From Rotaria sordida (lineage: Eukaryota > Rotifera > Eurotatoria > Philodinida > Philodinidae): 64,000 nt of DNA. The notes beneath the pieces were generated by a model. It was not told the origin of the DNA. It ran no database searches and saw nothing but the letters and a program-made list of their open reading frames with translations. Location: positions 30,313 through 94,312 of the forward strand of contig CAJNOL010000915.1 of NCBI GenBank assembly GCA_905250125.1, in the 5' to 3' direction. Position numbers and translations under genes: made by a program. Every line of letters starts with the position of its first letter. The first letter of the stretch is position 1. This document shows, piece after piece, positions 51,584-64,000 of the stretch.

Positions 51584-54500
51584 TAATTATTATTTGTTTT
51601 GAAACAACTAATTATGATTATTTACAGGAAAAAAAAACACCAACTACAACTACACTAACGAGACTTTCTTTTTTGTTTGTTTGTTTGTTATTTTTACACT
51701 ATTAATGAGTTTATTTGATGAAAAAAGTCATTAAATGCTTATAGATCAAATTTTTTTTCTATTATTCAATGACATAGATAAAAACAAATGATTTATAACT
51801 CTTGATAGTAAATCTCATATTGTTCAAATAAATTGGTAGTTGTAACAACAATACATCGACATGATTTACGCCTATTGAAATAAAAGTCTAATCAAAATCA
51901 AGTATGTATAGTTTTCGTTTTCAGTCAATTGGTTACTAAATAAAATATTGAATAGAATGAATGAATGATTTTTCTTCATTATGTTTTTCAACTATAATAA
52001 AAAGAAAAATGTTATAATGAACTTTGTATTTTAAGATGACAGAATTTAATGATTTTTTTTTTTTTTTCAATATATATTTTTCATATTCTTTAATTGACAA
52101 TCAATCATTTTAGTTGATTAATTAAAATATATAGAATCTTCAATACTACAAGAAAATTTTTGGTTTCAGAAAAATTCAAATGTTATGTTCTTTTCGACAT
52201 AGTTTACTTTTGGAATAAATCCTAATAATGCTATTATTACTTATTATAGACTTATTGAATAATGTAATAGTAGCGAACATTTATTTCTCTATGCAAAACA
52301 AAATATTTTGCTCATTAGAAATAAACGATAAAAGATTACAATAAAGTTTAAAAGAACAACTAAAACAATGCAAAGTAGTTTTATTTAACAAACATTCAAC
52401 CTATAACAATTAAAATTATTGACTTCAGTTTCAGCCATAATCATTCTATTTTTTATTCATTTAATAACTCGAAAGTTTAAATTGTTCAATTAGAATGAAA
52501 GCTTTTTTTTTTCTATTGTGTACTGGCATATAATCGTTTTTGACCTTGTCCTATCAATTATTCATATTGTTATGTTTGTAAGAAAATTGATTGAACTAAT
52601 GGTTGACAATCAATCGGTACTTGAACACTGAATGATAGAGTTTAAATTTGTTCATATATTGAATTAGTGAATAATATTGATCTTAACCTATAAATATATA
52701 TACCGAATAAAATATTATTTATATATCCAAAAGAAGGTTAACAATGTTAAATTTTTTGATCAATTAATAGAACATTAATCATTTTTTTGTATTTTAGATG
52801 AGACACAAATTTTATTCAGATCTTTCGAGTATTAATTTACAAACTTAACTTTTATAACCACAAGTGATGCAATCTTTGTTAATTAAGGGCAAAGGAATGT
52901 TGTCTATTTATATATCGACCTGGACTCGAATAACCTAGATAAACGAGTAATATTATCATTAGTTTTTTGTTTCTTTTCAGAGCAGTAGTTAATTATTTAT
53001 TTTGTTGGAGATCGAAGCCATAGGTAAATCCATCTTGAAACCTATGAAGATTACAAAGAGCAATATCCAAATGAAAATGATACGTATTTGTCCTCGTATT
53101 TCTCTTAAATTCAATAAACACAAGCATTTATTTCACAAGTTTTATTATCAAAATCTACTATAGATAAACTTTAGCATAATGAACTATCATTTTGAATACA
53201 TTAGATAGTAGTTAAATATGTTCGTGAAATAGTACTTAGCTTGATTCATTTCTATATTAAATATAATAGTTCTAAATAAAAAATACAAATCAATATAAAA
53301 ATGAAATAGATAAATTTCATCTTCTTAAACTTATCGTTGATTAAAATGGAATGACTTTATATGCTTATATTACATCATAAAAATTAAAGAAAAAAAAAAT
53401 ATTTATTTATATAATGTTGAGATTTGTTTGTTACGTTAGTACAAATTTGGTGTCTTCTTGAACATCAAATGAAAATCTAAGAAATAAAAAAAAATTATTG
53501 ACCTTGAGATTTTGATGACTCATTATAGATTGAATTTATCGAAACAATCAACTCATTAGAAAATAATTTCTTCAAGGCATAGTTGTTATAATACAAATAA
53601 ACAAAGTTTATCTTATTGCTAAATTTTATTTATCAGAAGGGCAAACAGTGTAGAAATTATTAAAATAGACAGATTGGTCTGGGTTGATCCGCCCTATCTA
53701 CTAGAAGTCAAGTAGAAAAAAATAATATCATATTATATTATCTATCTTTGTATCTTTTTGTTTGGGACACATGATATATATATTTATGAAGTGTATAGAA
53801 TTCTTCTTCTGTTTGCATATGACGATATTAGAATACTATTTGACTCGTAGTCTTTTTTCTTAAGAAATACTTTGTCGTTGTTTCTAATGATTTTAGATAA
53901 TAAGAAGAAATTTTTCTTTTTTTTTGGGTAATATTATCATAAAAATATAAGATGAAGCTTATTATATTGTTAGATAAATAATTATTATTTAAATAAAATA
54001 CAAGTCGATTTGGATATTTGATAAAGATATTCTTTAAAATCATTTCTTTTATATTCATCGTATATAGCTGATGTAAAAAAAAATTTTTTTTTTTATTAAT
54101 CAGTTCGTGTCTGCTATAAGCAATCATTCAGATAATTTTGTTTTTAATTATTATTTCAATATTAGATTGTAATTTCCAGCTTGAAAAGATTATATCCAAA
54201 TAAGCCGTGGCCAGGAACTCACATAGAGTTTAAATATTATGATTATGTCATACGATTAAATCAAGGCCAAAGACGACAAACACAAAAAAGAACATGTCTT
54301 AATGATATATTTAATCATATTACCCTTGAGTTTCTATCGTCAGATTTTCATCAATAACACAACGCATAAGAAGATTTGTCTTATTTCATAACAGATATAA
54401 TTCGATTCCGCTATTAACTCATTAGATCAAATGAGAATTCTATTCAATGTAATAATAAATTACTTTCGGTTTAGTTGAAATAAACGAACTTGAAAATTCA

Positions 54501-55013
54501 ATAAAACTTACTGATTTCTCGATGAACATCTAACATTTTCCAGTTGGGTAAGGTTCATTGCTAATAACCATGATGACCTTAATCTTATACTGAAAACAGC
54601 TATCCTCATTATATGATAAATATCGCATTTATTTTTTCTTGATATAAACTCATTATATAACTTATAATATATTTGAGAGAAAAATGAATGTCATGTCAAT
54701 CTGTTTTAGGAAACAAAAGAATATTCATTAATTGATAAAAGTAAAAAAAAAATCATTTATTTCAACAAAGTTAATCGATAAAAAATATGCAAAACACGCT
54801 CCATATTTATCTTTTTACCTTGTCAAAATTCAATACTAATAAAACTAAATACTAATGTCATAAATAACAAAAAAAAAAGGCAAAATTAATCAACCTGAGT
54901 TTCAATTGTTTATCTTCTCATATCATTACTTCTGTTATAACTATATACACTAAAATTGGCAAAAAAAAATTTTCACTCAAAATAAAATGTCAAGATATAT
55001 TTTTTTTAAATAT
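51584..55013. other. 3.4 kb spacer between Ser/Asn-rich gene and P4HA 3' end
   Basis: Very AT-rich and gene-free as far as I can see. The reverse-strand frame at 53828-54127 is low-complexity and lacks splice or family support. No inverted repeat stood out. Confidence 0.5.
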
Positions 55014-58000
55014 TCATGCCATTGGATCAAGTAAACATGGTCGACGAAATTCTTGACCACGTTCACGAATCCATTTATTTGCTACCCATTTATTACCAAT
55101 TAATACAGGACAAGCTAAGAGAAAAAAAAACACCAATGTATATAAAACGATTAAAAACGAAAATTCTACCTGCATGACGAGTATTACGATCACCTAAAAA
55201 TGAAAAATCAATTTATAATAAACATAGAAAAAATCAAATACACTTTTTAACCTTCGCCAGATGGATGAAGATTATACCAAAATGCTGCACTTCCTTTTTT
55301 CGGTTTTAAATGACCACCAACTAAAGGAAAAACAGTTGCACCACCTTCTTCGACATCACTCATCTAGAAAATTTTATGTTTTGAATAATCTTTCTAACAA
55401 AAATTAACTTACATAAGTCAACCATGTAGCTATACGATTGCCTGTAAAACAAAGTTTTTTTTTTTTTCATTATAGAATTTTCTCATACAAAATTTTATTA
55501 ACTAACCAGCACTAAGACCTGAAAAAGCGTCATTTTCTATTTTCTAAATTGAATATTTTACTTAATAAAATTATTAAATAGAATAAACTCACTCGTGCAA
55601 AATCAAAATGTGGTTCATAATGACCGCCAACACCATAATTTGCAATCTTATAATTTAATCAATAAGTTTTTTTTTTTCCTCTTCTATAATAATTATATCT
55701 ACATACTTGAAGATCTTCAGCTGTTATCATACTTAAATCTGTAACAGCTTCAATTAATCGTGATAGACGAGCTACTATTGGTGAATCTTCATTTCTTAAC
55801 CAAGCACTAAAATATAAAATTATCTTTAATAAATAATATTCAAATTAAATTCAATATTGATAATTGATACATGCATAAAGCAAAAACATAACATACAAAA
55901 TACTAATTTTAAATATGATTAACTGATGAAGTGAATTGTAAATTAAAAGCTTTCAATATTAACGATTGAAAATAATAGCTGGTTGACATGCATATAGATG
56001 AAAATTGGGAACAACATCTTGTCTCATTTCGTACCTTTTGCTCACTCTATAACTGGCATGTTCATTTTTTTTTGATGTTTTAGAATTTTGTATAATTGCT
56101 CTTCTCAGCTATAACCATAGCTGTGAGATAAATATCCGAAATTGAATATTCATCAAATAGAAATGAAAACAAAGAAAGGGTCTTTTGAGCATAATATTAA
56201 ATATTCTATTGTACATAGGGTATACAAAACTATCTTGAATAGACATGCACTGAATCCGAACGTTCGAGTTCGGTCTGGACTACGCTCGTTTTCAGTTAAT
56301 TAATAAAATGAAACGGAAGTAAGTCAAAAAAAAAAGGGATTTCGTGCTGAACTATGGTAGATCTATAAAGAGTAGAACAAAATGATTCAAAAAAAAAACC
56401 AAAAATCTGCACACATCCTAAAAAAAGGCACCAATGTTTAGAAATAGTTGAATCCAAACGTTAAGATACTTCAAACTATTTTTAACTCAAAATAACAAGT
56501 GTTAGTAACTCTGTACACAATACCGATCGATCCTTATTTATTCTAATCGTTTTACGATACTATTAAAATATATTTATGAGCAGCATTGAATTTTTTAACA
56601 TGCAATCTACGATAAAAAAAAAACTATTAATTAAGTATAAAATTAGTTCTGTATAAACGACATGTTTTAAAGAATAGCTTAAGAAAAAAACAAAACAATT
56701 TAGCAACGATAGAACCTATTGTTAAAGCATCTACCTCACAATAAGTTCATTTATTCAATTTTGCAAAAGAAAAACATTCAGATTGACTAATCGTAATTCT
56801 AAATATGTTAATTCAATGTTATTATACATAGATAGAGAAGAAGAAAAGCAGAATCGAACAGCTAAATTATTCTAGATTTTACCCTATGTATATATTTCTA
56901 TTAATTATACAATAACTCAATGATATTATTATAAAATACCATTAGTAGTATCTAAACTCATAAAAGTTTTCATTCTGATAAATCAGACACAGCAGTCAAC
57001 TGCATAAAATCCCTTGTATTATTAATTAACTACAAACAAAAAAAAATAATAATAAATTGAACACCATGTGCAATTGATAATCAGTGTAAATAACTAACTA
57101 TAAATGCATCTATCTCGTACCTCTTACAAACTCTATAATCAGCTGGTTTAAAAGTATTAGTGGTAGAATCACGAACGACGGCACGTTGTAACTGTAAAGT
57201 GAGAATTTTATTTAAACTATATCTTCTATTATCATATATTCTATTTAAATATGACATACTCGTGGTGAAGCAAGTGATTTTAATTTTTCAATATGTGAAT
57301 CACTCATAATATCATGATAAAGATAAATAGCTGGTTTCTCTAATAATTTTTCTTCTTTAACTGGTTGTAATATAAGATATGGATGATTATTATGACGATA
57401 ACGACAAAATAATTTTGCTTGATGTTTTGGACTTAACTAAAGAATAAAAAATAAAACATTAAAATATAAATATTTGGATTCATTAGATTTTACTTGAGCT
57501 CCATTTTGTCGACAAAGTTTTTCATATAATTCTTGTTCTTCTAAATCATCATTTGATCGTTCATTATTTATTGTATAATTTTTAATATTTGATATTGTTG
57601 AAATTAATTTAAGATTTGTTGATTCATTTATATCCGTATCATCTTTTCGTTTTTGTTTTGCTAATGTTCGATTATTAATAATAGATTCATAATAAAATTT
57701 ATTATTATTTGCACGAATATGATCTGGAGCTAAAAAGATAAAAAAAATACAAACAATGAAATTGTTATTTCTAAAAATCAAAAATGAAATTCTTTTGCTA
57801 CCAATTGTAAGGATTTCTTTAGTAATAGCTAATGCATGTTCAACATTTCCTTGCTAAAATATATTAAATAAAATAAGAATTTAATTAATACAAACTACCA
57901 TGTTTTCTTTTTTTTTTTACCTGTGATGTTGCATAAGCAAGATGATCTAATATATCAATTTTGTTAATTGATGTATTATTTGTTTCTGTATCTAAATGAT

Positions 58001-59345
58001 CAAGCGCTTCTTGCATCCACATTAATGTATGATAAAAATCACCATTTGTATATGCAACACGTCCCAAATCATAACATTCCAAAGCTATGAAAAATAAATT
58101 ATTGAATCATAATTTTCATCTATGAAAATGACTGACAAGAAAACTACTTGAAGTGATTCAGAGCTTTTGCATTAATTTTTTTTTCTTATAGAGTTATGAG
58201 AGTTTTAATAAGTGTATCACTTATAATAAGATATTTATTGAAAATTCAAAATATAGAATTTCGATCTGAAATCTTATCTATGTATAAATCTCATAATCAA
58301 AATGAATGCTTCTTTTACGAGACATTAAACATCTTAACGCTACGGAAATTGACTTCTGTTGTAAACACAATATCTTGAGATACCAAACATTTGTTTTGAT
58401 TATGACATTTAGTTCGTTGTAAAAGTGATGAGATCTATATGTGCGGAAAATTTCAGATCGAAAATCGGTACCTTAAGTTTTCGATAAACCTAGTAAAATG
58501 CTCAATAACTCGAGAAGAAAGACCTATGAATCCTTATTCTATTAGACTTTTTCTGATCTCTCTGAAAAAAAAAACCTTTATTAAAAACTCCTAAACATTT
58601 TCTTGGTGGTGACAAGATTCCGACATCCATTCACTGATCGGAAGTTATCCATAGAACAAAAAAAGAAAACTATACATAAAAAGTTTATTAAACTAACCAC
58701 TTAATCGTTTTGATTTAAATTTTGAACTTAAGTCACCATTAGCTAGTTGACTTGTATTTAATTTATATGTGTCTTGTAAACGCATTAATCCCATAGCAGA
58801 TCCTATTTTATTTTTTAATAGAATATATTTCGAAAAGAAAAAGAAGAATTATTCATTTACCAGTATAATCTTCAAATGTAGGAAATAACCATTTATGGGT
58901 TATATCCTTTGCAAAGTCTACAAAAATAAAAAATAAAAACGAAAATTGATGATTAAATCATAGTTTTGTTATGAAATTATTTACACCTGTCGGTAATATT
59001 TCTTCAATATTATTCCAATCAATTGTTAAATGTTTGATAAATAAATAAGCATTAACTGGATTACCAAAATAATAATCTTCATTTCTTTGTGCTTGACGAA
59101 TTTCATCTTTGATAACATTAATAAATCTTAACAAAAATCATATAAATAGATTAATTAGAAAATTATTATTACTTTTCTATATGATCTAATCGTTCATATT
59201 CTTGTTTTAGATATATTTCTAATTTTTTAGCTAAAACAATTTCAGTATTTAATAAATGAGTTAAATGTGTTGTTGATGTAAATGATTCACTATGTATAAG
59301 AATTAATTTGATAATAATAAAGAAAAATATTTGTATAACAAACAT
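55014..59345 (-). CDS. P4HA: Collagen prolyl 4-hydroxylase alpha subunit
   Basis: This ER enzyme hydroxylates X-Pro-Gly prolines in collagen using Fe(II), 2-oxoglutarate, O2 and ascorbate, normally in a tetramer with protein disulfide isomerase. Sixteen exons join in frame to 543 residues (human P4HA1: 534): 59345-59173, 59126-58987, 58917-58861, 58802-58698, 58084-57921, 57853-57802, 57729-57494, 57436-57260, 57191-57121, 55806-55707, 55646-55593, 55543-55507, 55441-55413, 55363-55252, 55193-55170 (24 nt) and 55114-55014. The start codes a hydrophobic signal peptide (MFVIQIFFFIIIKLILIHS). The N-terminal dimerisation region and the TPR-like peptide-binding domain (YDLGRVAYTNGDFYHTLMWM) follow. 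The dioxygenase domain has iron ligands H438, D440 (HFDFAR) and H509, and K519 for 2-oxoglutarate. The spacing of 71 and 10 residues equals that in the human enzyme. There is no ER-retention tail, as expected for an alpha subunit. Confidence 0.96.
55807..57120 (-). other. 1.3 kb intron of P4HA
   Basis: It is the longest intron of the gene, AT-rich with no exon or clear element inside. A slightly GC-richer patch at 56240-56300 ('gaacgttcgagttcggtctgg') may be a repeat fragment. Confidence 0.5.
58170..58560. mobile_element. Fold-back repeat in a P4HA intron
   Basis: The reverse complement of about 58420-58560 aligns with about 58170-58300. Matching blocks are 'gagttat', 'tttatyg', 'tttcgatctgaaat', 'atagat/ataaat' and 'ctcat'. 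The loop lies near 58350-58400. Phrases such as 'acacaatatcttgaga' recur near 2926, and 'aataactcgagaagaaa' resembles 'cataactcaagaagaaa' near 3080, linking it to repeat DNA upstream of FATP. Confidence 0.55.
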
Positions 59346-59991
59346 GTTTGTCTTTTTCTAGAGAAAATCTAAAGGAGAAAAAAACCATCAAGTATATTCA
59401 TGTCTATCACTGAATATGTTACTGACATAAGAAAACAAATCAAATGTCGATTATGCAAGAGAAAGATACAAGAGTCAGCTTCATGTTCATGACAGTATCA
59501 GTCTGTGACGACCATCATACCCTTTTTTTTCACATTATCATGTACAAGCAACATCTGTTAACTATAACATTCTTTCCTTCTTCTACTATTTTCCCCAGAC
59601 AGAATAGATATGTTACAGATATAGATCAATCTAACATTTTCATCAGAAAAAAATATGTACCATAGCTCAAAACAATTTGATTGGATAAGAATTTAACAAA
59701 TCAAAAATAATTTGTTGTCCTTCGTCGTCATAGCGAATAATTTTATTTCAATTGAATTTATTTACAATATAATTTCTGAGTGAAAGTAAATCTTAACATT
59801 AATCTTATGAGAAAAATTCTTTCACAACTGTAATGTAACAATATAATTGCGAATAGTTTAAATCAATTGACGTAAATTGTCTATTTTCGACCTTTAAGTT
59901 CACCTTCTTCTCGCCTTTTCTTCTTTTTCTTTATTTTTGTCCCCTGTTGCACTGCGTCATTATTAATACATCGTAATTTCTTCATTATTGC

Positions 59992-60004
59992 GAATTATCA
60001 AGAA
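59992..60004 (+). promoter_or_regulatory. Heat-shock-element-like site of polyubiquitin gene A
   Basis: GAAttATCaaGAA is a three-unit nGAAnnTTCnnGAAn array with one mismatch, 27 bp upstream of the TATA box. Polyubiquitin genes are commonly heat-inducible, which makes the site plausible. Confidence 0.45.
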
Positions 60005-60030
60005 GCTGACGTTGTCACGCGGCGCATAGT

Positions 60031-60038
60031 ATAAAAAC
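60031..60038 (+). promoter_or_regulatory. TATA box of polyubiquitin gene A
   Basis: TATAAAAA is followed by CAGCAATTTTT, exactly as in the second polyubiquitin gene. It lies 95 bp upstream of the ATG, and the same spacing is found at gene B. Confidence 0.7.
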
Positions 60039-60113
60039 AGCAATTTTTCTAACGTTATTTCATTCAGCTCGCGCTAAACATATACTTATTTCTTCTCTTC
60101 TCTTACTTATTAA

Positions 60114-61049
<936 letters not shown>

Positions 61050-63231
61050 AAAAAAAATCTGCATTACATTTAAGAATTGAACTGAATTGATTGTTTTTTT
61101 TTTCTCTGTTTATTCTCATTATTTCTGCTATTCATAATATTGTATACGTGTATGATTTCTTCTATGAATTTCTCATTAACAGTCAGTACATGATTGATAT
61201 TGTCTTATCGATAAGGAAATAAATAAAACAACTACGTATTGATGCTTATAAATTTAATTTACTTTATGAATGAAAGAAACAAACGTGCTTGTTTGTCTGA
61301 AGCGTCTGGTATAAAAAAAATGTAGAGAAAGGTCATACTAATTATATGATATACTCGAGAAAATGCTAGCCTTGAGAAGTGCCATAAATAAACACATCAA
61401 TTCTTGTTAGGTATTTGTTAATTTATAGTAATGACAATAGATCCAATTGCTAACAACTTGACCATGCTATTATTAGAATTAGTGTTGTGTTTTATTATTG
61501 TTCAAAATGTAAAAAAGACCAACTTGAATCTTTTGTTCTAATTGATTCAAAATTTGATTCATATTAAGAGTTTGAAGATTATACATGTATCTTCTCATTA
61601 AAGATGATTTGTTTTCTTAGTATTACATTAAATCTTTGACTAAAACAAATGTGTTTTGTTTATTAATTTGATCGTTCCATTTTTTATTATTGTATCGTCT
61701 TTCTAGTACGTCTTTTTATAATATTAGTTAAACTTTAGTAGTCTAACGATTGGTTGTTAAATATAATTTTAGTTTTTTTGTAAAATAAGAAGATTTTCAT
61801 TACTTTTCGCTAGATTCAGTTTGTGATATTATATCTTCTAATTTCACTATAAACTCAACGCAAAACATATATAGCTTTGACTATCAAACATACTCATTTA
61901 TATAGATTAGAATAAAGTGTATGGTTATCGTTCATGATAAACAGTTAACATAGAGAAATTATAGCGTGATAAGGAATGTTTATTACGTGTTGGACTATAA
62001 AATGGCTGACTACATCTTATATCTATTATTTATGTATCAAGGTCATGTTTCAATTATGAGTTTCTACTGTTTTTTACTTTTTAGTTATCGGATATATAAA
62101 ATATGATGAAGGATTAACATGTAAAATAGGACAAAACATATTATGTATTTGTCTCTTAGAGTATAACTATTCATGTGAAAATTCTTCTTTTAATGTTGTG
62201 ATCTTTAAGAAGATATTTTTGTTTAGGTTTTTGTATATAAAAACAAATATATGAATCGATATTAATCAGAAACTGAATCGATATTAATGCTGATAAATAT
62301 TTAATTAATATAAAATATCTCTTTGTTTATGATAAGAACTTCATTTTTGTCTGTGTTACTTCATTACTGAAAATATTGCACTGATAAAGGACAAGCATCG
62401 ATGAAGAGCTCCTGATTGATGGATTGATCATTTGGCATAATTGTTTATGTCTTCTTTAACAATTATTGACACTATTAATAATATCTAAGTAGTTTTGACC
62501 ATATTCTTACATCAGTGTTTATCCAGATGGTTAATTTCAAGAGCTCATATTACAACATACATACACTTATGAAAAAGTGAGTTCTCATTAAAAGAAAACA
62601 ATTCATCAGAAGGTAAACCCAGTTTCGAAAATGTTGATTCGTATTTCAATTAAAGATCAACTCTTTTTTGAAAAATTTTGATTTTAGATACTACTGTAGA
62701 GAATTTTAGCAAAACCAAAAAATTATTTATATTGTATAAGATTTAATCACATCATTTTGTACTGCACTTGAAATCTATGTTTACTAGCATTTAGTATGAA
62801 TAAATGACATCAAAATATATCATGAGTATGATATTTACACAGAGAAAAAAATCAAACTAAGTTTTGAACATCATTATTACATACTCATCAATATTCATGA
62901 AATATTACTTGATAATTTCATAAACTTTGACAACAAAACAAAGAATTCAAATAAAATCTTATTTTTGTTTTTTTACTACTTTGAGTGACGAAATTCAATG
63001 TCTGTGAGAGTATGAAATATCCAGCGCCCTCTGAAATGCAACGTTTGCTATTGATTCGCTGAGTCACTCCTATCTCCTATTGCTAGTTATGCACTCAACT
63101 TTTTTCTTTTCTGTTTCATTCTGGTTTCTTTTATTTGTTATTGGTAACTATGTGTCATCATTATTGTATCTGAAATCTTCTGTCGTCATCTCGAATGTTC
63201 GACTGCTGATTCATTTTCATATAACATACAA
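61050..63231. other. 2.2 kb spacer between the two polyubiquitin genes
   Basis: It contains the 3' flank of gene A and the promoter of gene B. Near 62254-62288 the phrase 'tgaatcgatattaat' occurs twice in tandem with a short gap. I see no open frame with family features and no remnant of an extra ubiquitin unit. Confidence 0.6.
63193..63200 (+). promoter_or_regulatory. Heat-shock-element-like site of polyubiquitin gene B
   Basis: GAATGTTC, within TCTCGAATGTTCGA, is a GAAnnTTC pair with an imperfect third unit, 32 bp upstream of the TATA box. This is a short motif match only. Confidence 0.4.
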
Positions 63232-63239
63232 TATAAAAA
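63232..63239 (+). promoter_or_regulatory. TATA box of polyubiquitin gene B
   Basis: TATAAAAA followed by CAGCAATTTTT matches gene A, again 95 bp upstream of the ATG. Confidence 0.7.
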
Positions 63240-63278
63240 CAGCAATTTTTTTTACATTACTTCATTCATTTTTACTAA

Positions 63279-64000
<722 letters not shown>

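Overview
The window is nuclear DNA of a small-genome animal. It is very AT-rich, protein genes are split by many short introns (about 45-80 nt, GT..AG), and the genes are typical metazoan families: collagen prolyl 4-hydroxylase alpha, PKA type II regulatory subunit, an Arkadia-type RING ligase, FATP/SLC27A, GCLM, ZNHIT2, a ZNF474-like C2HC protein and polyubiquitin. An invertebrate is certain. A rotifer, perhaps bdelloid, is my inference from intron size, base composition, numerous decayed DNA transposons, a possible foreign-looking kinase gene and splice-acceptor-like sites just before several start codons. No single sequence proves it.

Layout. 1-1577 (-): ZNHIT2, cut by the window start. 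1578-3948: spacer with a decayed fold-back repeat. 3949-10215 (-): complete 12-exon SLC27A fatty-acid transporter/acyl-CoA synthetase; its largest intron holds a mariner-like element with a hAT-like element inserted in it. 10885-13048 (-): RNF111/Arkadia-like E3 ligase. 13049-20805: gene-poor, with an UNC93-like pseudogene (about 17500-18231) and a decayed mariner copy (19493-20347). 20806-21912 (-): intronless APH/choline-kinase-fold protein. 21913-26606: spacer. 26607-29242 (+): GCLM, with a 1.35 kb inverted-repeat insertion in one intron. 29243-36777: 7.5 kb gene desert with a G/T-rich tract, CpG-rich hairpin DNA and a three-copy repeat. 36778-38993 (+): PRKAR2. 39924-41784 (-): ZNF474-like four-finger protein. 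44508-45077 (+) and 50853-51583 (+): two low-complexity orphan genes. 49267-50110 (+): four-EF-hand calmodulin-like protein with a 6-nt microexon. 55014-59345 (-): complete 16-exon P4HA. 60126-61049 (+) and 63327-64000+ (+): two tandem polyubiquitin genes with matching promoters, the second running off the window.

The genes are unrelated housekeeping and regulatory functions, each with its own promoter; there is no operon-like logic. P4HA and the first polyubiquitin gene are divergent and share a 780 bp promoter region. I rebuilt exon structures by hand from reading frame, splice dinucleotides and family knowledge. The FATP, P4HA, PRKAR2, ZNF474-like, RNF111-like and calmodulin-like models close in frame from start to stop. 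The GCLM start was not found. The most unusual items are the 6-nt EF-hand microexon, the nested transposons, the large intronic inverted repeat, the paired polyubiquitin promoters and the candidate horizontally acquired APH gene.
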